Below, one piece after another: positions 13,400 through 28,447 of a stretch of DNA of 64,000 bases; the stretch's first letter is position 1; each line of letters starts with the position of its first letter. The DNA comes from Tretioscincus oriximinensis. Lineage: Eukaryota; Chordata; Lepidosauria; Squamata; Gymnophthalmidae. Made by a program: the position numbers and the translations under genes. Below the pieces are notes generated by a model that was not told the origin of the DNA, searched no databases, and worked only from the letters and a program-made list of their open reading frames with translations. The stretch spans positions 779,216-843,215 of the forward strand of contig JAJVDF010000247.1 of NCBI GenBank assembly GCA_022410635.1. Reading direction: 5' to 3'.

Positions 13400-13900
13400 C
13401 CTGCCATAGTCTGTTATGAAACGGTCTCTCATCTGGGAGATCAGTTTTCGGAGCCCTGTGTTGGACTTGGGGAGGGGTGAGCACCTTCCACTAGCCTGTA
13501 GCACTAGCCTACCCAGCTATTGTGAAAGCAAGAATTGCAAGAAATTGCAACTGACTGCAAGTAGATACATGGGAACCACCACAGCCTGGCGTGGAAGATA
13601 GAATGTGGGCCTTCAGGCAAAATTACCCTTGTAAGCCACTTTGAGTTCCTTTGAAAAGTGAGAAAAGCGGGGTATAAGAACCCAGTTCTTCTTCTTCTTC
13701 TTCTTCTTCTTCTTCTTCTTCTTCTTCTTCTTCTTCTTCTTCTTCTTCTTCTTCTTCTTCTTCTTCTTCTTCTTCTTCTTCTTCTTCTTCTTCTTCTTCT
13801 TCTTCTTCTTTTCTTTTCTTCTTTTCTTCTTTTCTTCTTTTCTTCTTTTCTTCTTCTTTTTCTTTTTCTTCTTTTCTTCTTCTTCTTCGCTAATACCAAA
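13400..13900 (+). mobile_element. tRNA-derived SINE with long (TTC)n tail
   Basis: The body (CTCATCTGGGAGATC, GAGCACCTTCCACTAGCC, CATGGGAACCACCAC, TTGTAAGCCACTTTGAG, GAAAAGCGGGGTATAAGAA) is the same as the element at 60890-61190. It is followed by about 125 bases of pure TTC and then a mixed TTC/TTTTC stretch to about 13889. The tail is an expanded microsatellite. Long Arg/Lys or Leu reading frames across it are artefacts. Confidence 0.85.
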
Positions 13901-14165
13901 CTATTGTTGCCCATGGTGTTGCAGGCGGTAGTAGGTTGCATCCATTTCCTGCAGCATTGACTTCAAAGTGCAGCTTCCTAAGCAGTTCTGAGTAAGTGGG
14001 TTTGCTATGAAAACCCACAGTCATCAGTGCCAGCAGGTTTCAATGGTCTGTCCAGATGCAGCCACAGTTTAATGGCTAGAGGAGCAACTCTTATGCTATT
14101 TTTTGACTGAGCAACACTCAGTGTTGAAAAACATACGGTGGGTGAGATCACCAAAGCTTTTGGAA

Positions 14166-14367
14166 TAGGCTGACCAGATGACCCCTTTTGGAAGGTTGAA
14201 AACCCGGTTTTGGGCAGCCTCCCAGTTTTTTCTGAGGAATTTTTTTTCAAAAAAATATTTTTAAATATGATTTTGTTTTTGAATTTTTTGTTCCTCAGAA
14301 AAAACAGGAGGCACCCCAAAAACGGGTTTTCAACAAACCCCCCCAAAGGCGTCATCTGGTCAGCCTA
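14166..14367. mobile_element. hAT-like fold-back MITE, GACCAG family, copy A
   Basis: The ends are inverted (TAGGCTGACCAGATGACC versus CATCTGGTCAGCCTA) and the whole element folds into a hairpin around an AT-rich centre. It is flanked by perfect 8-bp target duplications, TTTTGGAA, at 14158-14165 and 14368-14375. An 8-bp duplication is the hAT signature. Confidence 0.88.
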
Positions 14368-15036
14368 TTTTGGAAGGCATCCATTTTTAAGGATAATCAC
14401 ATCTGTAGATGGGAATAGGAATCATGTTTCAAGCAGCTTGTTTTTCTCTTCCCTCTTTGTTGTTGTTTTCTCTGTTTGCATCCTACTGGCTGCTGCCAGT
14501 CTGATTTTTTATGGACCTTATTGGTCAGCATAACAGTAGCTATTGACTTCTGAAACCTCATTGCATCCTACCTCATCCACCTCAATATCTGAGTCACCTA
14601 AAGAGTGGAAAAATCCCATCTGTAAAAGAGTTGAAGAAAAGGAACAAGATAAAGGGTTTAAAGAATTTTATGTGTGTCCTTGGGATCTCAAATTTGACCT
14701 GTGGGGTATTTAATGATGTTTGTGAAAGGTTGGCTTGAGAACTGTGGCCTCAGCTTCAAGATTCATGTGACAGCTGCAAGGGTAACATCCTCCAANGGAG
14801 GTGGTTCCTTGACATCTCTCTCACTAATCAAATGGAAATATAACTTTAATTTAAGCCCAGCATTTTTGTTTGTTTATTTAAAATGATTTTATCCCACCCT
14901 TCACAATTGGTCCCAGGGTGGGTAACAAAAGATCAAGAAAATTAAACAAGATAAATACACATTAATAAAATGTTTTAAAAGGTCCTCCCTCCCTCCAACC
15001 CACCCATCCTTCCTGGAAGGACAGAATGAAGAAAGT

Positions 15037-15155
15037 CCAGCAAAGGAGCTAGCAGCACTTTGAGACTAATTTGAAAAAAGTGGTTGGCATTAGTCTCAAA
15101 GTGCTGCTAGCTCCTTTGCTGGACTTTCTACTAGACTAACACGGCTATTTCTCTG
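15037..15155. mobile_element. Minimal fold-back copy of the 29642 family, 14-bp target duplication
   Basis: It consists only of the two inverted arms (CCAGCAAAGGAGCTAGCAGC, and its inverse followed by CTAGACTAACACGGCTATTT). A perfect 14-bp duplication AGAATGAAGAAAGT flanks it at 15023-15036 and 15156-15169. Confidence 0.75.
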
Positions 15156-15177
15156 AGAATGAAGAAAGTGTATCTAA

Positions 15178-15356
15178 GGCCCTGTCCCCACTGAGCCTTA
15201 TTCTGGGTAATATCTCAGTACAGAGCTTGGTCATCCACATGCCAGTGTAGGCTGTGGAGGCCCCGTTCGGGGCCTGCCGTAGCCTACACTAGCATGCAGA
15301 TGGCACACTCCTATTCTGAGGTATAGACAAGAAGGAGGCTCATTGGAGACAGGGCC
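15178..15356. repeat. Fold-back repeat, GGCCCTGTCCCCACTGAGCC family
   Basis: The arms GGCCCTGTCCCCACTGAGCC and the inverse ending CATTGGAGACAGGGCC form a hairpin, with a second inner inverted repeat around TGTAGGCT...AGCCTACA. This looks like a MITE, but target duplication is not clear. Confidence 0.65.
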
Positions 15357-16357
15357 TAAGAGTCAAAAGCTTGAATGAAGAGGTGTGTTGTTATCAGACA
15401 CTGAACACTATACAATGTAGGCACTTGGCAACCCTCTAGAGAGAAGCTGTCCCAGAGTGTGAAGGCCCCCAACGACAGAGAAGGCCCTCTTACATGCCCC
15501 TACCCCTTGTATCTCTGCAACGATAGGAACTACCAGAAGGTCTTCTCCTTGAGATCTTAATGCTTTGTTGGACTGCTTAATTAGAGTTGGCTGTATTCCG
15601 AAGAACAGTTTTCAAACTTATTTTCTGGAAAATGTATAGAAACCAATTGTGGCTTCCTTCATAAGAGTCTTTCTTTCTTTTTTCTTTCTCTCCTGTCCCT
15701 CCCCAAAGATATTTATAGTACTGATGATGTGTTGCCAATTTATTTTCATTTCTGTCTATTTGGACGGGTGTGTATGTGAGGCACACAATGTGCTGTGTAT
15801 ATGCACTATGTATTGTGTCCAAGTTTCTCTGTTGCCTACTTACGTTACAGGAACTCTCTAATTGCCTCCTTATCAATTCCATCATCTGTGTCCCAGGCAG
15901 CGATTGACATAGAAAGGAGGGTGGGGATGGGAACCAAATTCAAGAGCCCCAATGACCAGACTGGCAGGAGAGCAGACAAGCTGGCCTTGAGTGCAGAGAC
16001 TAGGGGGAAATCACAATTGAAGATGGAAAGAAAAGCAGAATCTTAACCAGGCCTAGAATCCTGAAGTAGTGGGCAAGTATTGATATTTGGAAACAGAATA
16101 CCAGCTCTCCAAACTCTTTCAGGTAAGAAAGAACAAGAAAAGGAAAGGATCCTTCCCAATGGGTTGGAATGGGGACCGAGAACCAGGTCAGGTTTCTTTC
16201 AAAAGATTAATTGGTTTGAACAGATATTGCTTCTGGGAACTCCTTGAATGTCTCTTGTGGCTGTTACGCATGGTCATGTTTGTTCTTCTGCACTGGGGAT
16301 ATTCTTTCTAGGATTGCCAATCTGATAATCATCCATCCATGCAGGGGGCCTTTTGAA

Positions 16358-16645
16358 TCTGCATTCACACTTACACTTTAATCTAACTTCAAACCACCTA
16401 GTTATTTGGTTTCCATATTATCTACCCAAAAATGGTTTTTCTGAGTTAAATAATACTGAAGGAAAGCAACTAGGTTTGAGTCACGCACATACTTTTAATC
16501 TAACTTCAGTCCTGAAGAATTGCACCGAACAGTTTTCTTTTTCTTGCTTTGGTCAAATTCCTCAGGACTGATTCAGGCCCTAGCTACTTTGCTGAAGTGT
16601 TATTTAAAAGTGGACTGAAGCTGGATTAGGTGTGAATGCAAAGTC
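16358..16645. repeat. Fold-back repeat with TGCATTCACAC arms
   Basis: CTGCATTCACACTTACACTT at the left is inverted at the right (GATTAGGTGTGAATGCA), and the TAATCTAACTTCA motif recurs internally. It looks like a MITE; boundaries are uncertain. Confidence 0.55.
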
Positions 16646-17461
16646 ATGAAGTGTCTGCTATTTTGGTTCAGTCTGTAACTTTACAAAAATGTACATTTTT
16701 CACTTCTTTATGCTTGTTTCCTTGTGAATTCTAGCATCTTCTCTCCATTCTGTTTCATTATTTTAAAACAGTGCATATTTAGGGCATAAACCTTATGGCA
16801 GGTGGAGTCACCCTGATAAACATTTTCTTAATTTTTATTGAATGTCCATCTATTACCAAAGAACTCAAAGCAACATACATTATATTCATTCATTCAAGAC
16901 TTTATATTCTGCCCTTCATCTGAATGTCCCACACAGAGTTAAAATAAAAATTTTAAATGTGTCCTTCGTTACCGTTTTTTATCCTTACATAGGCAAAAAG
17001 AGGAAGCAAAGCATTTTAGATAAAAGATTTATATTTATGTAAATGGAGAAGACAGGATGGAGAAGATGCCTCACTGTGGTGGGCAGTTTCCATGATATGC
17101 GGCCTGCCTTCAGCAATGGCTGCCATATTTTCTGATCAGGCCTCTGCCCACCCATCATCAACCGAGGGAAGCCGGTTTTACTGCTCATCACCGTGACCTA
17201 TTTGTATCCTGCCTTATATTTGAAGCTCTCAAGGTGATTAACAATAAAATAAAAAAGTTGAGAGAAGTAGGCACCACAGAGAAGGTGTGAACAGCCCACA
17301 ATGCCTTGTGAACTTTCTCTGGTCCTTCTGTGGATTGTGTGTGGGCCTCTTTAAGTGATGGCTGATATGCCTGTTATGTCCAGATAATCTGAGCTTCAAA
17401 ATACTCTACACTTCTCTGGGGAATACAATTTATTCCAGTAGTGGAATTGCTCTCATATGCA

Positions 17462-17700
17462 AGAACATAAGAGGAGCCTTGCTAAATTGGGCAAAAGCCC
17501 ATCTAGTAGGCTGACCAGATGACCCCTTTTGGGGGGGTGAAAACCCATTTTTGGGGTGCCTCAGAAAAAATTGGGAGGCACCCTCAAAACGGGATTTCAA
17601 CCCCCCCAAAAGGAGTCCTCTGGTCAGCCTACAAGCAGAAGGAAGCTAAACCCTCACCTATCCTCAACACCCTGCAACTTCAGGAATCCTGCCTGTTGCT
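17462..17700 (-). repeat. LINE 3' fragment, antisense, interrupted by a MITE
   Basis: AACATAAGAGGAGCCTTGC and AAAAGCCCATCTAG are the reverse of the CR1-type tail. The GACCAG element 17507-17631 sits inside it. Confidence 0.7.
17507..17631. mobile_element. hAT-like MITE, GACCAG family, copy B
   Basis: This is a 125-base short form of copy A with the same ends, inserted in an antisense LINE fragment (17462-17700). Flanking octamers no longer match clearly. Confidence 0.82.
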
Positions 17701-18159
17701 CTTTCACTAAGCAGGACCTTTTCATTATTAAGCAAGCGATATGGGCAGTACAAATTGTGATTGCCAGAGGTTGGAAAACAAAGAAGAATTGGACAATTTT
17801 ATTATGGTATGAATATCTAGCCGAATTTCTTTTATTTGATGTCATAAGAGAAAAGAGATTGAGATTAATAGGATAACCACCAAAGGAAAATTGGGAAATA
17901 AACTGGTGCAAATTGATCTCATTTGGTATTGGGAACAATAATTGTGGAATATTATCTCATACTATTGCGATGCTTCTGGATCAACGGCTATTCTTATAAA
18001 TACTTTCTTTTTTCTTAAAACATCTCTCCTAGGGTTGGGGAGCGGGGGAGGGAGTCTTATGGGTTGTATCATATGTTTTGCTTTTATTTATGTATTGTAT
18101 TTTATGTTTTGTCTTTATCTGTCATACTGTGAAATTTAATAAATATTATTTAAAAAAAA

Positions 18160-18620
18160 GGGAATCCTGCCTGTTGCTCCATCTCAGAGGCAGTATCAAG
18201 AGATCCATTGTAGTAGCTATTTATACCTTTGGCTTCCATGAATCTATCTAATCACTTCTTCTGGAAGTAAATTCTACAGACTAGTGGCCCTCTGCCTAAC
18301 AATTTCATGGAATGTGTCCTGTTCCTAGTGTTGTGTGATAGAGAAAATATTTTTTCTCTATTCACCTTATCCGCCCTGTTCATGGTTTTATACACTTCAA
18401 TCAAATGACCTCTTAAACTCCATCATTTGAGGCTGAAGAAGCCCAGATGTTGTTTGTACTCCAGCCCCTTGATCATTCTTGTTGTCCTTTTCTGCACCTT
18501 CTCTAGTTCCACAATATATTTTCTGAGATGTGGTGACCAGAACAATACACAATATTGCAAGTGTGGCATCACCACAGATTTATAGAGAGATAAAACAACA
18601 CTTGCCTTCTTGTTTTCAAT
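18160..18620 (-). repeat. LINE (CR1-like) fragment, antisense
   Basis: The stretch from AGGAATCCTGCCTGTTGCTC to TTCTGCACCTTCTCTAGTTC is the reverse complement of a CR1-like coding and 3' region. The same order recurs at 31650-31747 plus 31946-32960 and at 37840-38130. Confidence 0.7.
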
Positions 18621-20580
18621 CTCTTTCCTGATTTCTCTTAGATCAAAAGATTATCTTAATATATAATCCGGAGCTCTTTTCTGGGTAAAGCAATTTTGTC
18701 TCCCTTCATCCATTTTGTGTAGAATTGCAGAAAGGAGTTTCTGCTTCTTTTTCAAGTAAAACACACTGAAGACATCTTTATCTGTGCAGAAGAGTATTTG
18801 AAGCAAGTGAATGTTTCCCAGATGGAATTTAGGAGAGACAGACAACAGCATAGATGCCATTTATCGTTTCCGAAGGCTGCTAATCTCTATTGACCCTCCA
18901 ATGAAGCATATAGGGATTATGAAAGATTCTGATGTGATTTTATTGGGATGAAGAAAAACAATTGGAAGTAAACAAATGAGAGTGGACTGGGACAGGACAT
19001 GAGATGGCCACAAGAATTTAGATGTGAATTAATACTTAAATTATTATTTTTTATATTTGTTAATATAAGGACGGATATTGTTTGCGGATTGGGGGAAGGA
19101 CACAACTGTGGAAAGGGATAACCATTGACTTCAAATATATTTTAAGGACTTGATAGATTGTAGTAAAATAAAATAAACAAAACTAAGTTTGTACGGTGAA
19201 CTACTATTTTCATTTTTTTATTTATACTTATACCCCGTCCTATGCATGAAGGTCTCAGGACAGCCAACCAAAGGAGTGGCACTTATAGTTGTTTTGCTTT
19301 CTCCGCAACAGACACCTTGTGAAGAAGGCAAGGCTGAAAGAGTTCTAGAACTGAGAACCAAGGCTTCATAGAAGTTGTGTGAAATCGAATCAGGAGACTA
19401 CCAGAAAAGAGTTCAACACTCTAATCACTACATCAAATTGGCTCTAGTGACCAAACTAATGATCATGGAGCTTTTCATCATTGGAACATAGACCAGACCA
19501 TTGATTTTATGGGAAAAGAACAGCAGAGACAAAGCATATTACTGGGTCAATTTCCTGGCTTTGATCTCCATGTGGTTGCATGCTGACATTTGTTGGTATA
19601 TTCCAAGTAGAGTTTGAAGAAGTTCAAAAATTGAGAATACAGCTTCTATGGCTATAAAAATGGAATCATAAGAATGGAGATGTGAAAAGTTTTGCTTGTA
19701 TTTGAGAAACTTTGATACAATATTTTGTATTTAGGGATGTTCATATCGAACAGAACATGTGCCCAGAAATTTGAGCTAATATTCTGCTTGCGTACACAAA
19801 CATTTTGAGAATGGGAAATTAAAATTTACCATTTGTGATGACAATTACATGGCAGATGAATTTCCACGTTCATGTCAACATTTGGTAGCATATACCAGTA
19901 ATCAATAAGCCTCTCTTGTAGACTCACACAATTTGAAGTTCCCCCCTCAGAGAACACTCCCAAACATTCCCTCCTGCTACATATTGACAAATATTCACCA
20001 CTAATCAATAATGGTTTTTCTTTGAACAAGATGCTTCCTTATGCCCTCCATCCCTGTAGTTGTCTCTATAGTTGTTTTCCACCTTCCAAAGAACTGCAAA
20101 TTTAAGACATTCAAATCATTTGTTCAAAAATCAGCAGCAATTGAAGACCTCCAGGTGATGGCAGAGGGGGTTTAGACTACAAAGGGAAAAAACTTACCAG
20201 AACGGAGCCCAATGATTCCCAACTCTTGTCAACATTCATACTGCTGCCCAGGAAAGTTCCAGGAAAGACCACCTGAAGTAAAGCCCATCTTCTCTTTGGC
20301 TCTATCCTGGTTGCCACTAGTTGTCTTTAAATTTGTCAGAGTAAAAGACAATGGATCTTTCTCGTTCAGTTCCTTGTCAAATATGTATTGATTTTGCTCC
20401 TTCTCTAGCAGACAGAAAAGGCAGGTGGTCATGCCAAGGGTGTATGGCAAAGGAAAAGGAACCATGTATTTCTTGATTCTTGCATTCAAACATTATTTTA
20501 TTGCCAGCTGTGTTAAGATTAGGCTAAGATAACAAAGCTTCCATTATTGCCCTTATTACCCTTTTTCCTTTCTGTTCCAG
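18621..20580. other. Upstream of TMEM100-like exon, nothing recognised
   Basis: The stretch should hold the upstream intron of the TMEM100-like gene. A repeat-tail fragment (TATACCCCGTCCTATGCATG) lies near 19230. No non-coding exon could be assigned. Confidence 0.4.
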
Positions 20581-21580
20581 AAACTGGAAACCAACTTTGT
20601 CCTCCTAGTCACCATGCCTTATGATCGGGTGACAGTGAATATGGAAAGGGAAGAGGTTTCTCTGGAGCGCACCCTGGACCCCCGTCTCATAAGCACCACA
20701 ACAGGAGGTGTTGAAACCTCATGTGCCAACTGCCTACTTCCATTTGGATTGGTCATAGGCATCATTGGCCTTTCTGCCACCGGAGTGGCCTGTGCCAACG
20801 ATCCCCCTGGCTCTGTACTGTCTGTCATGGGCTGGGCAGCGTTGACAGCTGGAGTGTTGTGTGTGGCCATTAGCTCGCTGTGGTGGTACTACAGGAAGAG
20901 AAAGAAATGTGGCAGCTGGACCATATTGGAGACAGACACGGAACCAAAGAAACCAGTCCTATGAAGATTGGGGTTTGATTTTCCTTCCACATCAATAGAT
21001 TCCAACACAAAAGACCTGCAAAGTAAATAAAAACTTCTTTCCGAATGGATGAGGCACCTGAAAATTCCTTCACAGGCTCTTTTTTGCAGTAGGTCTTAAT
21101 ATNGATTATATTCCAGAAGAAGGGAGACCTGCCACACGTACACTGGTGCAGGCCATGCAGGCACTACAATGACATGTGAATGGAAGGTCCTTATTCCTGG
21201 ATTTATATTCTGGAATGAGACACAGACAGAAATAGCCTCAGATTTTAATTTAGATTAAAACAAAGGTCAACATGGCAATTTCTCAGCTCTGTATACAAAT
21301 GCTTCAGTGGTGGAAATAAAACAACTTCCTTCTTTGCTTCATGGGACTAATGCACAGTTTATTAAAGACTTCCCTCTTTTGTACTAAGGTTTCAGAGCAA
21401 ATGAAAATGTATTCAGAGAAGCCTGGAGTAACCTGAAGACTTTGAGGACAACGATATGTAACTTCTATGAGTCAGTAGTTTTTATATATACTTTTGCTTT
21501 TTTAAAATCATTTCAAATGTATAAATTTTATATTTTATCTATTTTATTGCTCATCAATAAATGTACAATTAATTACACTG
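20581..21580 (+). other. Terminal exon of TMEM100-like gene, with UTRs
   Basis: A pyrimidine-rich tract ends in TTCCAG at 20580, a good splice acceptor 33 bases before the start codon, so this looks like the last exon of a gene with at least one non-coding upstream exon. That layout matches TMEM100. The coding part is followed by a 3' UTR with AATAAA signals near 21024 and at 21556-21561; the second is the likelier main poly(A) site. The upstream exon(s) were not found. Confidence 0.6.
20614..20964 (+). CDS. TMEM100-like two-pass membrane protein
   Basis: The open frame encodes 116 residues with two hydrophobic segments, about 41-60 and 68-92, followed by a basic RKRKK stretch (94-98) and a hydrophilic tail, implying a small two-pass membrane protein. 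The core aligns with TMEM100: it shares the TGG-x-E-x-SC-x2-C-x2-PF entry into helix 1, a GS pair between the helices, and G-x-L-x2-A-x-S-x-L-W leading to the basic tail. TMEM100 acts in endothelial BMP/ALK1 signalling and as a TRPA1-TRPV1 adaptor. The N-terminal 30 residues and C-terminal tail do not resemble it, and orthologous TMEM100 is highly conserved, so this is probably a diverged paralogue. Codon use and the single coding exon behind a splice acceptor argue for a real gene. The function here is unknown. Confidence 0.72.
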   Translation: MPYDRVTVNMEREEVSLERTLDPRLISTTTGGVETSCANCLLPFGLVIGIIGLSATGVACANDPPGSVLSVMGWAALTAGVLCVAISSLWWYYRKRKKCGSWTILETDTEPKKPVL

Positions 21581-22317
21581 CTGGATTTTTNAATTCAAAT
21601 TTCTGATCATATAGCTTTGTCTCCTCTTCTTGCTCTTATTTAATTTTTACATAAACTATCCACCCACGCTCACGCGTACATGTTGGGGTGGAAATATCCA
21701 AGCTTGGCTTTGTCTCAATTCAATTCATTTATTATGGACTGCGACCAGCAATGTGGCTTTGTCTGAAACTGACCACCTTAAGAAAAATAGGAATATTCAG
21801 CCATAGGAACTGGAATCTATACCATCAAAGCAGGAATGCTTGAGTATATTTCAATACAGTTCAGTTTGGCCCAGACTAGCTGAGGCATTCGGTGTTCTCA
21901 GGCTCCAAGCACAAATTGTACACAATGCATCAGATGTCTGGCTTGGTTCTGGCCATCCTGGTGCCCATGAATAAACAGAGCAAGCTTATCACACTGGCCC
22001 ATGGGCTTCTCACAGGTCAGGGCATTGTTCTGAAGGCAAGAATGCGTTTCCTGCTATGACACCTCCCAGGCAAAGCTGGGCTCTGGCTAAGAGTCGCCTT
22101 GTTTAGATTGCATAAGGAAAGCCAGCAAGGCGTATGATTCCAGAAGTTCATAAAGTCACAACATTGTTTTGTAATGTCCCTCATTATATATACAACGCAA
22201 TGAAAGAGAACCCTTGCATGTTGATCAATGCCCACATTCAAAAAAGCATCCGGCCTTTTTCACTGGAATCTCGCCTAGCCTTTATTGATATTTCAAATAA
22301 GATAACTTTTCTTATTT

Positions 22318-22460
22318 GAATAGCTTAATTGGCTAAGTGCCGGTCTTTCATCCCAAGAGATTGGGTTTTGAGGCCCTGTGTCGAATGTGGAGAGGAGTGA
22401 ATGCCTTCTACTAGCCTGTAGCTTTAATCAACACGGCTGTTCGAAAGCAAGAACGAGCAT
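22318..22460 (+). repeat. Partial tRNA-derived SINE
   Basis: A head (TAGCTTAATTGGCTAAGTGC, GATTGGGTTTTGAGGCCC) and the CCTTCTACTAGCCTGTAGC block match the 60890 family, but the 3' half is missing. Confidence 0.7.
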
Positions 22461-22564
22461 TTGTTATCGTGAAAAAATGCTGTAGAAAAGCAGGCAGAAA
22501 TACAACTTAAAACCAGAAAACCAGAAACAGAAATTCTAGCAGGAAGTAAAGAAACAGGAAGCTG

Positions 22565-23155
22565 GCAGTTTATTATNGTTTACATATGGTGTGGCGTCCT
22601 CCATTTTAGAGGTTTGTGTTTCTTTTGTTTACTTACTAGTTATCCCAGAGAGGGGGGGGAGAAGAGCAGGCCTAGGCAGGGGCGTGGCTTCCTGAATCCC
22701 TGTTTGGGAGGGGGCGTGGCTGGAGGAGCCAGCCAATGGGGCCTCGAGTAGCCGGTCAACAAATAAAAGGGAAGCTGACCAGGGCTTGAGGCCTTTCTGT
22801 CGGAGACTTGTGGTGTAGCAAGTGGACAGAGGGGTCCGCTTCTGATCTGCCTCAGAGGGAGGGGGTGGGAGTGTATGGTGGCCTGAAGGAGTCAAAGCTG
22901 AGGCTTGACTTGGGGCTGGAACAAATAAAGTGACACAGGGCCTGTCTCTTTATGGATCTGGAAACTAATGTTGCTCTTGCTGTGTGTGTCTGTGCTTGAG
23001 TCAGGCTTACTTGATAAAAGCCGAAGCTTTATTATTCTAATCTTCTATTCCTTGTTTGTAAATAATAAACTTGTTATTTGTTTCATTTCAAACATCTCTC
23101 TCTTTCTTTATTTCTGTAACCCCAAAATTAAGCACGCTACTGGTGGGGGCTGTGA
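22565..23155 (+). repeat. Possible solo LTR
   Basis: A GC-rich segment with AATAAAAGGG (about 22762), then ACAAATAAAG (22921) and a T-rich end resembles a retroviral or Gypsy LTR with promoter and poly(A) signals. I found no clear target duplication or internal region, so this is tentative. Confidence 0.35.
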
Positions 23156-25980
23156 ATAAAGCCCTCATCCTGAGGTAAACNCTGAGGCCTTGTGTAGGCC
23201 TGAGGATAGTACTGTTGCTGCAAGCAGTCGTGGGTGCTGGCTTGGGCAACAGGGTGGATATTGTGGCACCCCTGACTGTGAGGTTCACCGAATAGTAGGG
23301 CCCTCAGGTAGGGACCACCACATATGGGACCCCTTTTTGGAAGGGTAACTACTTCATCAGGCCCTTCACGGCAGAACCACACTTCTAATTCGATTTGTTC
23401 GATAAACGACAGAATCGTCTAGATTGAATTTACTCAAATTTCACAGCTCAGCATGAATTCCTTTTAGGCTTAAATTCAGCCCCTTAGATACATTACGCTC
23501 ACTTGTGGAATACAAATTAATGATGACATGTAAGATCAACCTATATTAGTGGTTGATGCACATTAGAAGAAAAAAGTGCTACGAACTCCTGCTTTCCCCT
23601 GCAGCTCAGTCCTCTCAATCTAACTTGCCCTGTAAGACTATAGTGAACGTGGAAGGGCAGACATAGCCACCAGCCTAAGCCTTTGGCAGATATAGAAAAA
23701 CTGAAAACACACAGTGTGTTCTTCCTTAACAGATGATAAGTAATAGTGAAAGATTTTTATTTAAAAATAAAAGCCAAAAAAAACGGAGTTGGGACTTCAG
23801 GAAGAAGGGGAAGCCCTCCCCCAGAAGCCTGGCTGCCAGTTCAGATAGGACTTCAGCTAAAAGAGATCAGGACTTGCGTCAACCTGGGGCTTCAAATAGC
23901 TACAAGGGGTCACCAACAGGCCTGCTAATTTTCTACTCGCTCTATTAGATCACCTTACTCAACAGGTGGTGCAGAGCATCAACAAAGATAGTTGGAAGGT
24001 GGATATAGGTGAATTAAGGAAATCTTATACTCGTCTGATCCAGAGCCAACTGCAATCTTTGCAGAGGATCAAATCAGTCTGGTCATTTATGAATGTTTAT
24101 CTCGCCTTTAACTCAAAGGTTCCAGGGCAGATCACAATAAAGAGATAGGGAATTAAAGCATAATTAAATGTATAACTGTCCTGCCAAGGCAACACTCAGA
24201 GAGAGCCAAGCATCAAAGCCTTGGACGAGTATGTTTTGACTCAGGAAATGACCATTGTATGTCAGCACCCAGCAATCTCCTAAACGGAGGCTGGTCTAAA
24301 ATCTGGGGGCCACCAGAGACAAGCCCGCCTTGGGCTGTACTTTGCATCTTTGAGAGGAGAAACAATGGTCTTTAAAATCTCAGTANGTGGAAGAAGGTAC
24401 TCCTTCGGATTTTTTTTAATTTCAGCCCTTATGGGCTTTTCTTAGGAGGTGCATCGNCTAAAATTAAAGCACAACGTTGATTTTTGCATATCAAAGCTGC
24501 CAATACTTTGTAGGTAGGGAAGGTGAATAAGGTACATTTCAATACGATCATGGGCACCCCATGGTCATCTTCAATCCCAAAGAATGGAGTCTAGTCTGGG
24601 GGGGAGGGAGATTATGCTCATTCTTTAGGACTGTAAAAGGTTCTTGTTCTTTTGAACTTCATCTCCTGCAGCAAGATNCATTAACCTTTTTAGAACCAAG
24701 CTCTATTTTGAAGATGTCTGAATTTTGAAGGAATTTCATGTCTGATGGTCATGGGTTCAAGAAGTGCAGGGCTCAAGTCCCTGTTCAGAGTGCTTAGTTG
24801 TGCATATTAGGCCTGCAACAGTCGGGTGCTGTCCCCTCACAGCTGGCCAAGTGGTCAGGATTTTGAGCAAGGATTCCAGAGAAATTTTATTCTAGAAAAT
24901 TGCTACATTTTATGACTTTCTGCAGCTACCAAGAAGAGGCGTAAATATAGGACATGAAAAATTCNGGTATTGATTAACCAATCTTGTCCTAAGGGATCTA
25001 TGCAATCCAACTGGAAGCACTGGGCTACTGCCTGAGAGTGCTATAAAGCTCAGCTTATGCAACTATATCCTGAGTTTCTGCAGCACTAAACTGCCACCTG
25101 TTGGTTTTATGAAATTAATTACATACCTGTAACCTCCCTCCAATCTCACAGACCACAAAGAAAGCTTCTCAGGTGCATTACTTCACTCTCCCTGGACATT
25201 TCTTGCTAGCGCTGGGACTTATCTGTCCAACCAAAGTCCTATCTATAGCCTGTAGGATCCTAAAGGCTACTAGATTAAACATTTGCCAGAAACTGCTTCA
25301 TTAGATGGCTGGGTTTTGCCATTAGCAGGAGTTAGGGGAGAAAGTTGGGGGGACGACAACAAAGAAATGCAGTAAGAGACTTGACTGGCTGGTTTTAATT
25401 CACTTCCAACCGAGATAATGGAGAGCAAGAGACAAGGAAATAACCACATCCCTCATTTCTCAGGACCTATTTGGAATTTCCCTGCTTACCCCAACTAATT
25501 GTTCAGTACCAACAACAGGCCTTGTGAGCACGGCAAAGTCCGGTTAAAGATCCTTGTTATCTCTGGTATTTTTAAATCCTAATTAAGAACTATTTTAAAA
25601 GTGAAAGGCACAAACAAATTGCTTCCAATAAACAAAACACGTTATGCGTTCCTAGAAGCCCCAGGATTACCAACTAATTATGCACACTGATCCGGTGAAT
25701 TTGTCATATGTGTGCATATACCTCCCACAAGAAAAAAATTAAATATTGTTTCTCGCCAACTTAATTCTAATCTGCCTGTGTTTCTCACCACTGAAATNTA
25801 TGTTTCTCACTCAAGTCAAGCACTGAAAAAGCCCCAAAGCTCATTATTGAAGCATTATTGTTGCTTCTGGAATCAATCACTTAATCAATGCAAAAATGGG
25901 AATTGCACATTGGAGTGAACGGTCCCGGAAAGAAAGGAACACCGTGAACAAAGATCTATTAAAACTACTCAGCTACTCTG
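23156..25980. other. Intergenic between TMEM100-like gene and RPL28
   Basis: There are no credible exons. A repeat tail (TTATCTCGCCTTTAACTC) lies near 24098, and single N positions are scattered from 24386 to 25798. Confidence 0.45.
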
Positions 25981-26024
25981 GATTCTGATTCTAAATCTTT
26001 TATTCATTCTTAAAACATCTCTTT

Positions 26025-28447
<2,423 letters not shown>

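Noticed and set aside
13504..13960. Long Arg/Lys-rich and Leu-rich frames on both strands
   Set aside because: They are translations of the (TTC)n tail of a SINE, not genes.
20619..20870. Minus-strand frame opposite the TMEM100-like gene
   Set aside because: It is antisense to a frame with clear membrane helices and family likeness.
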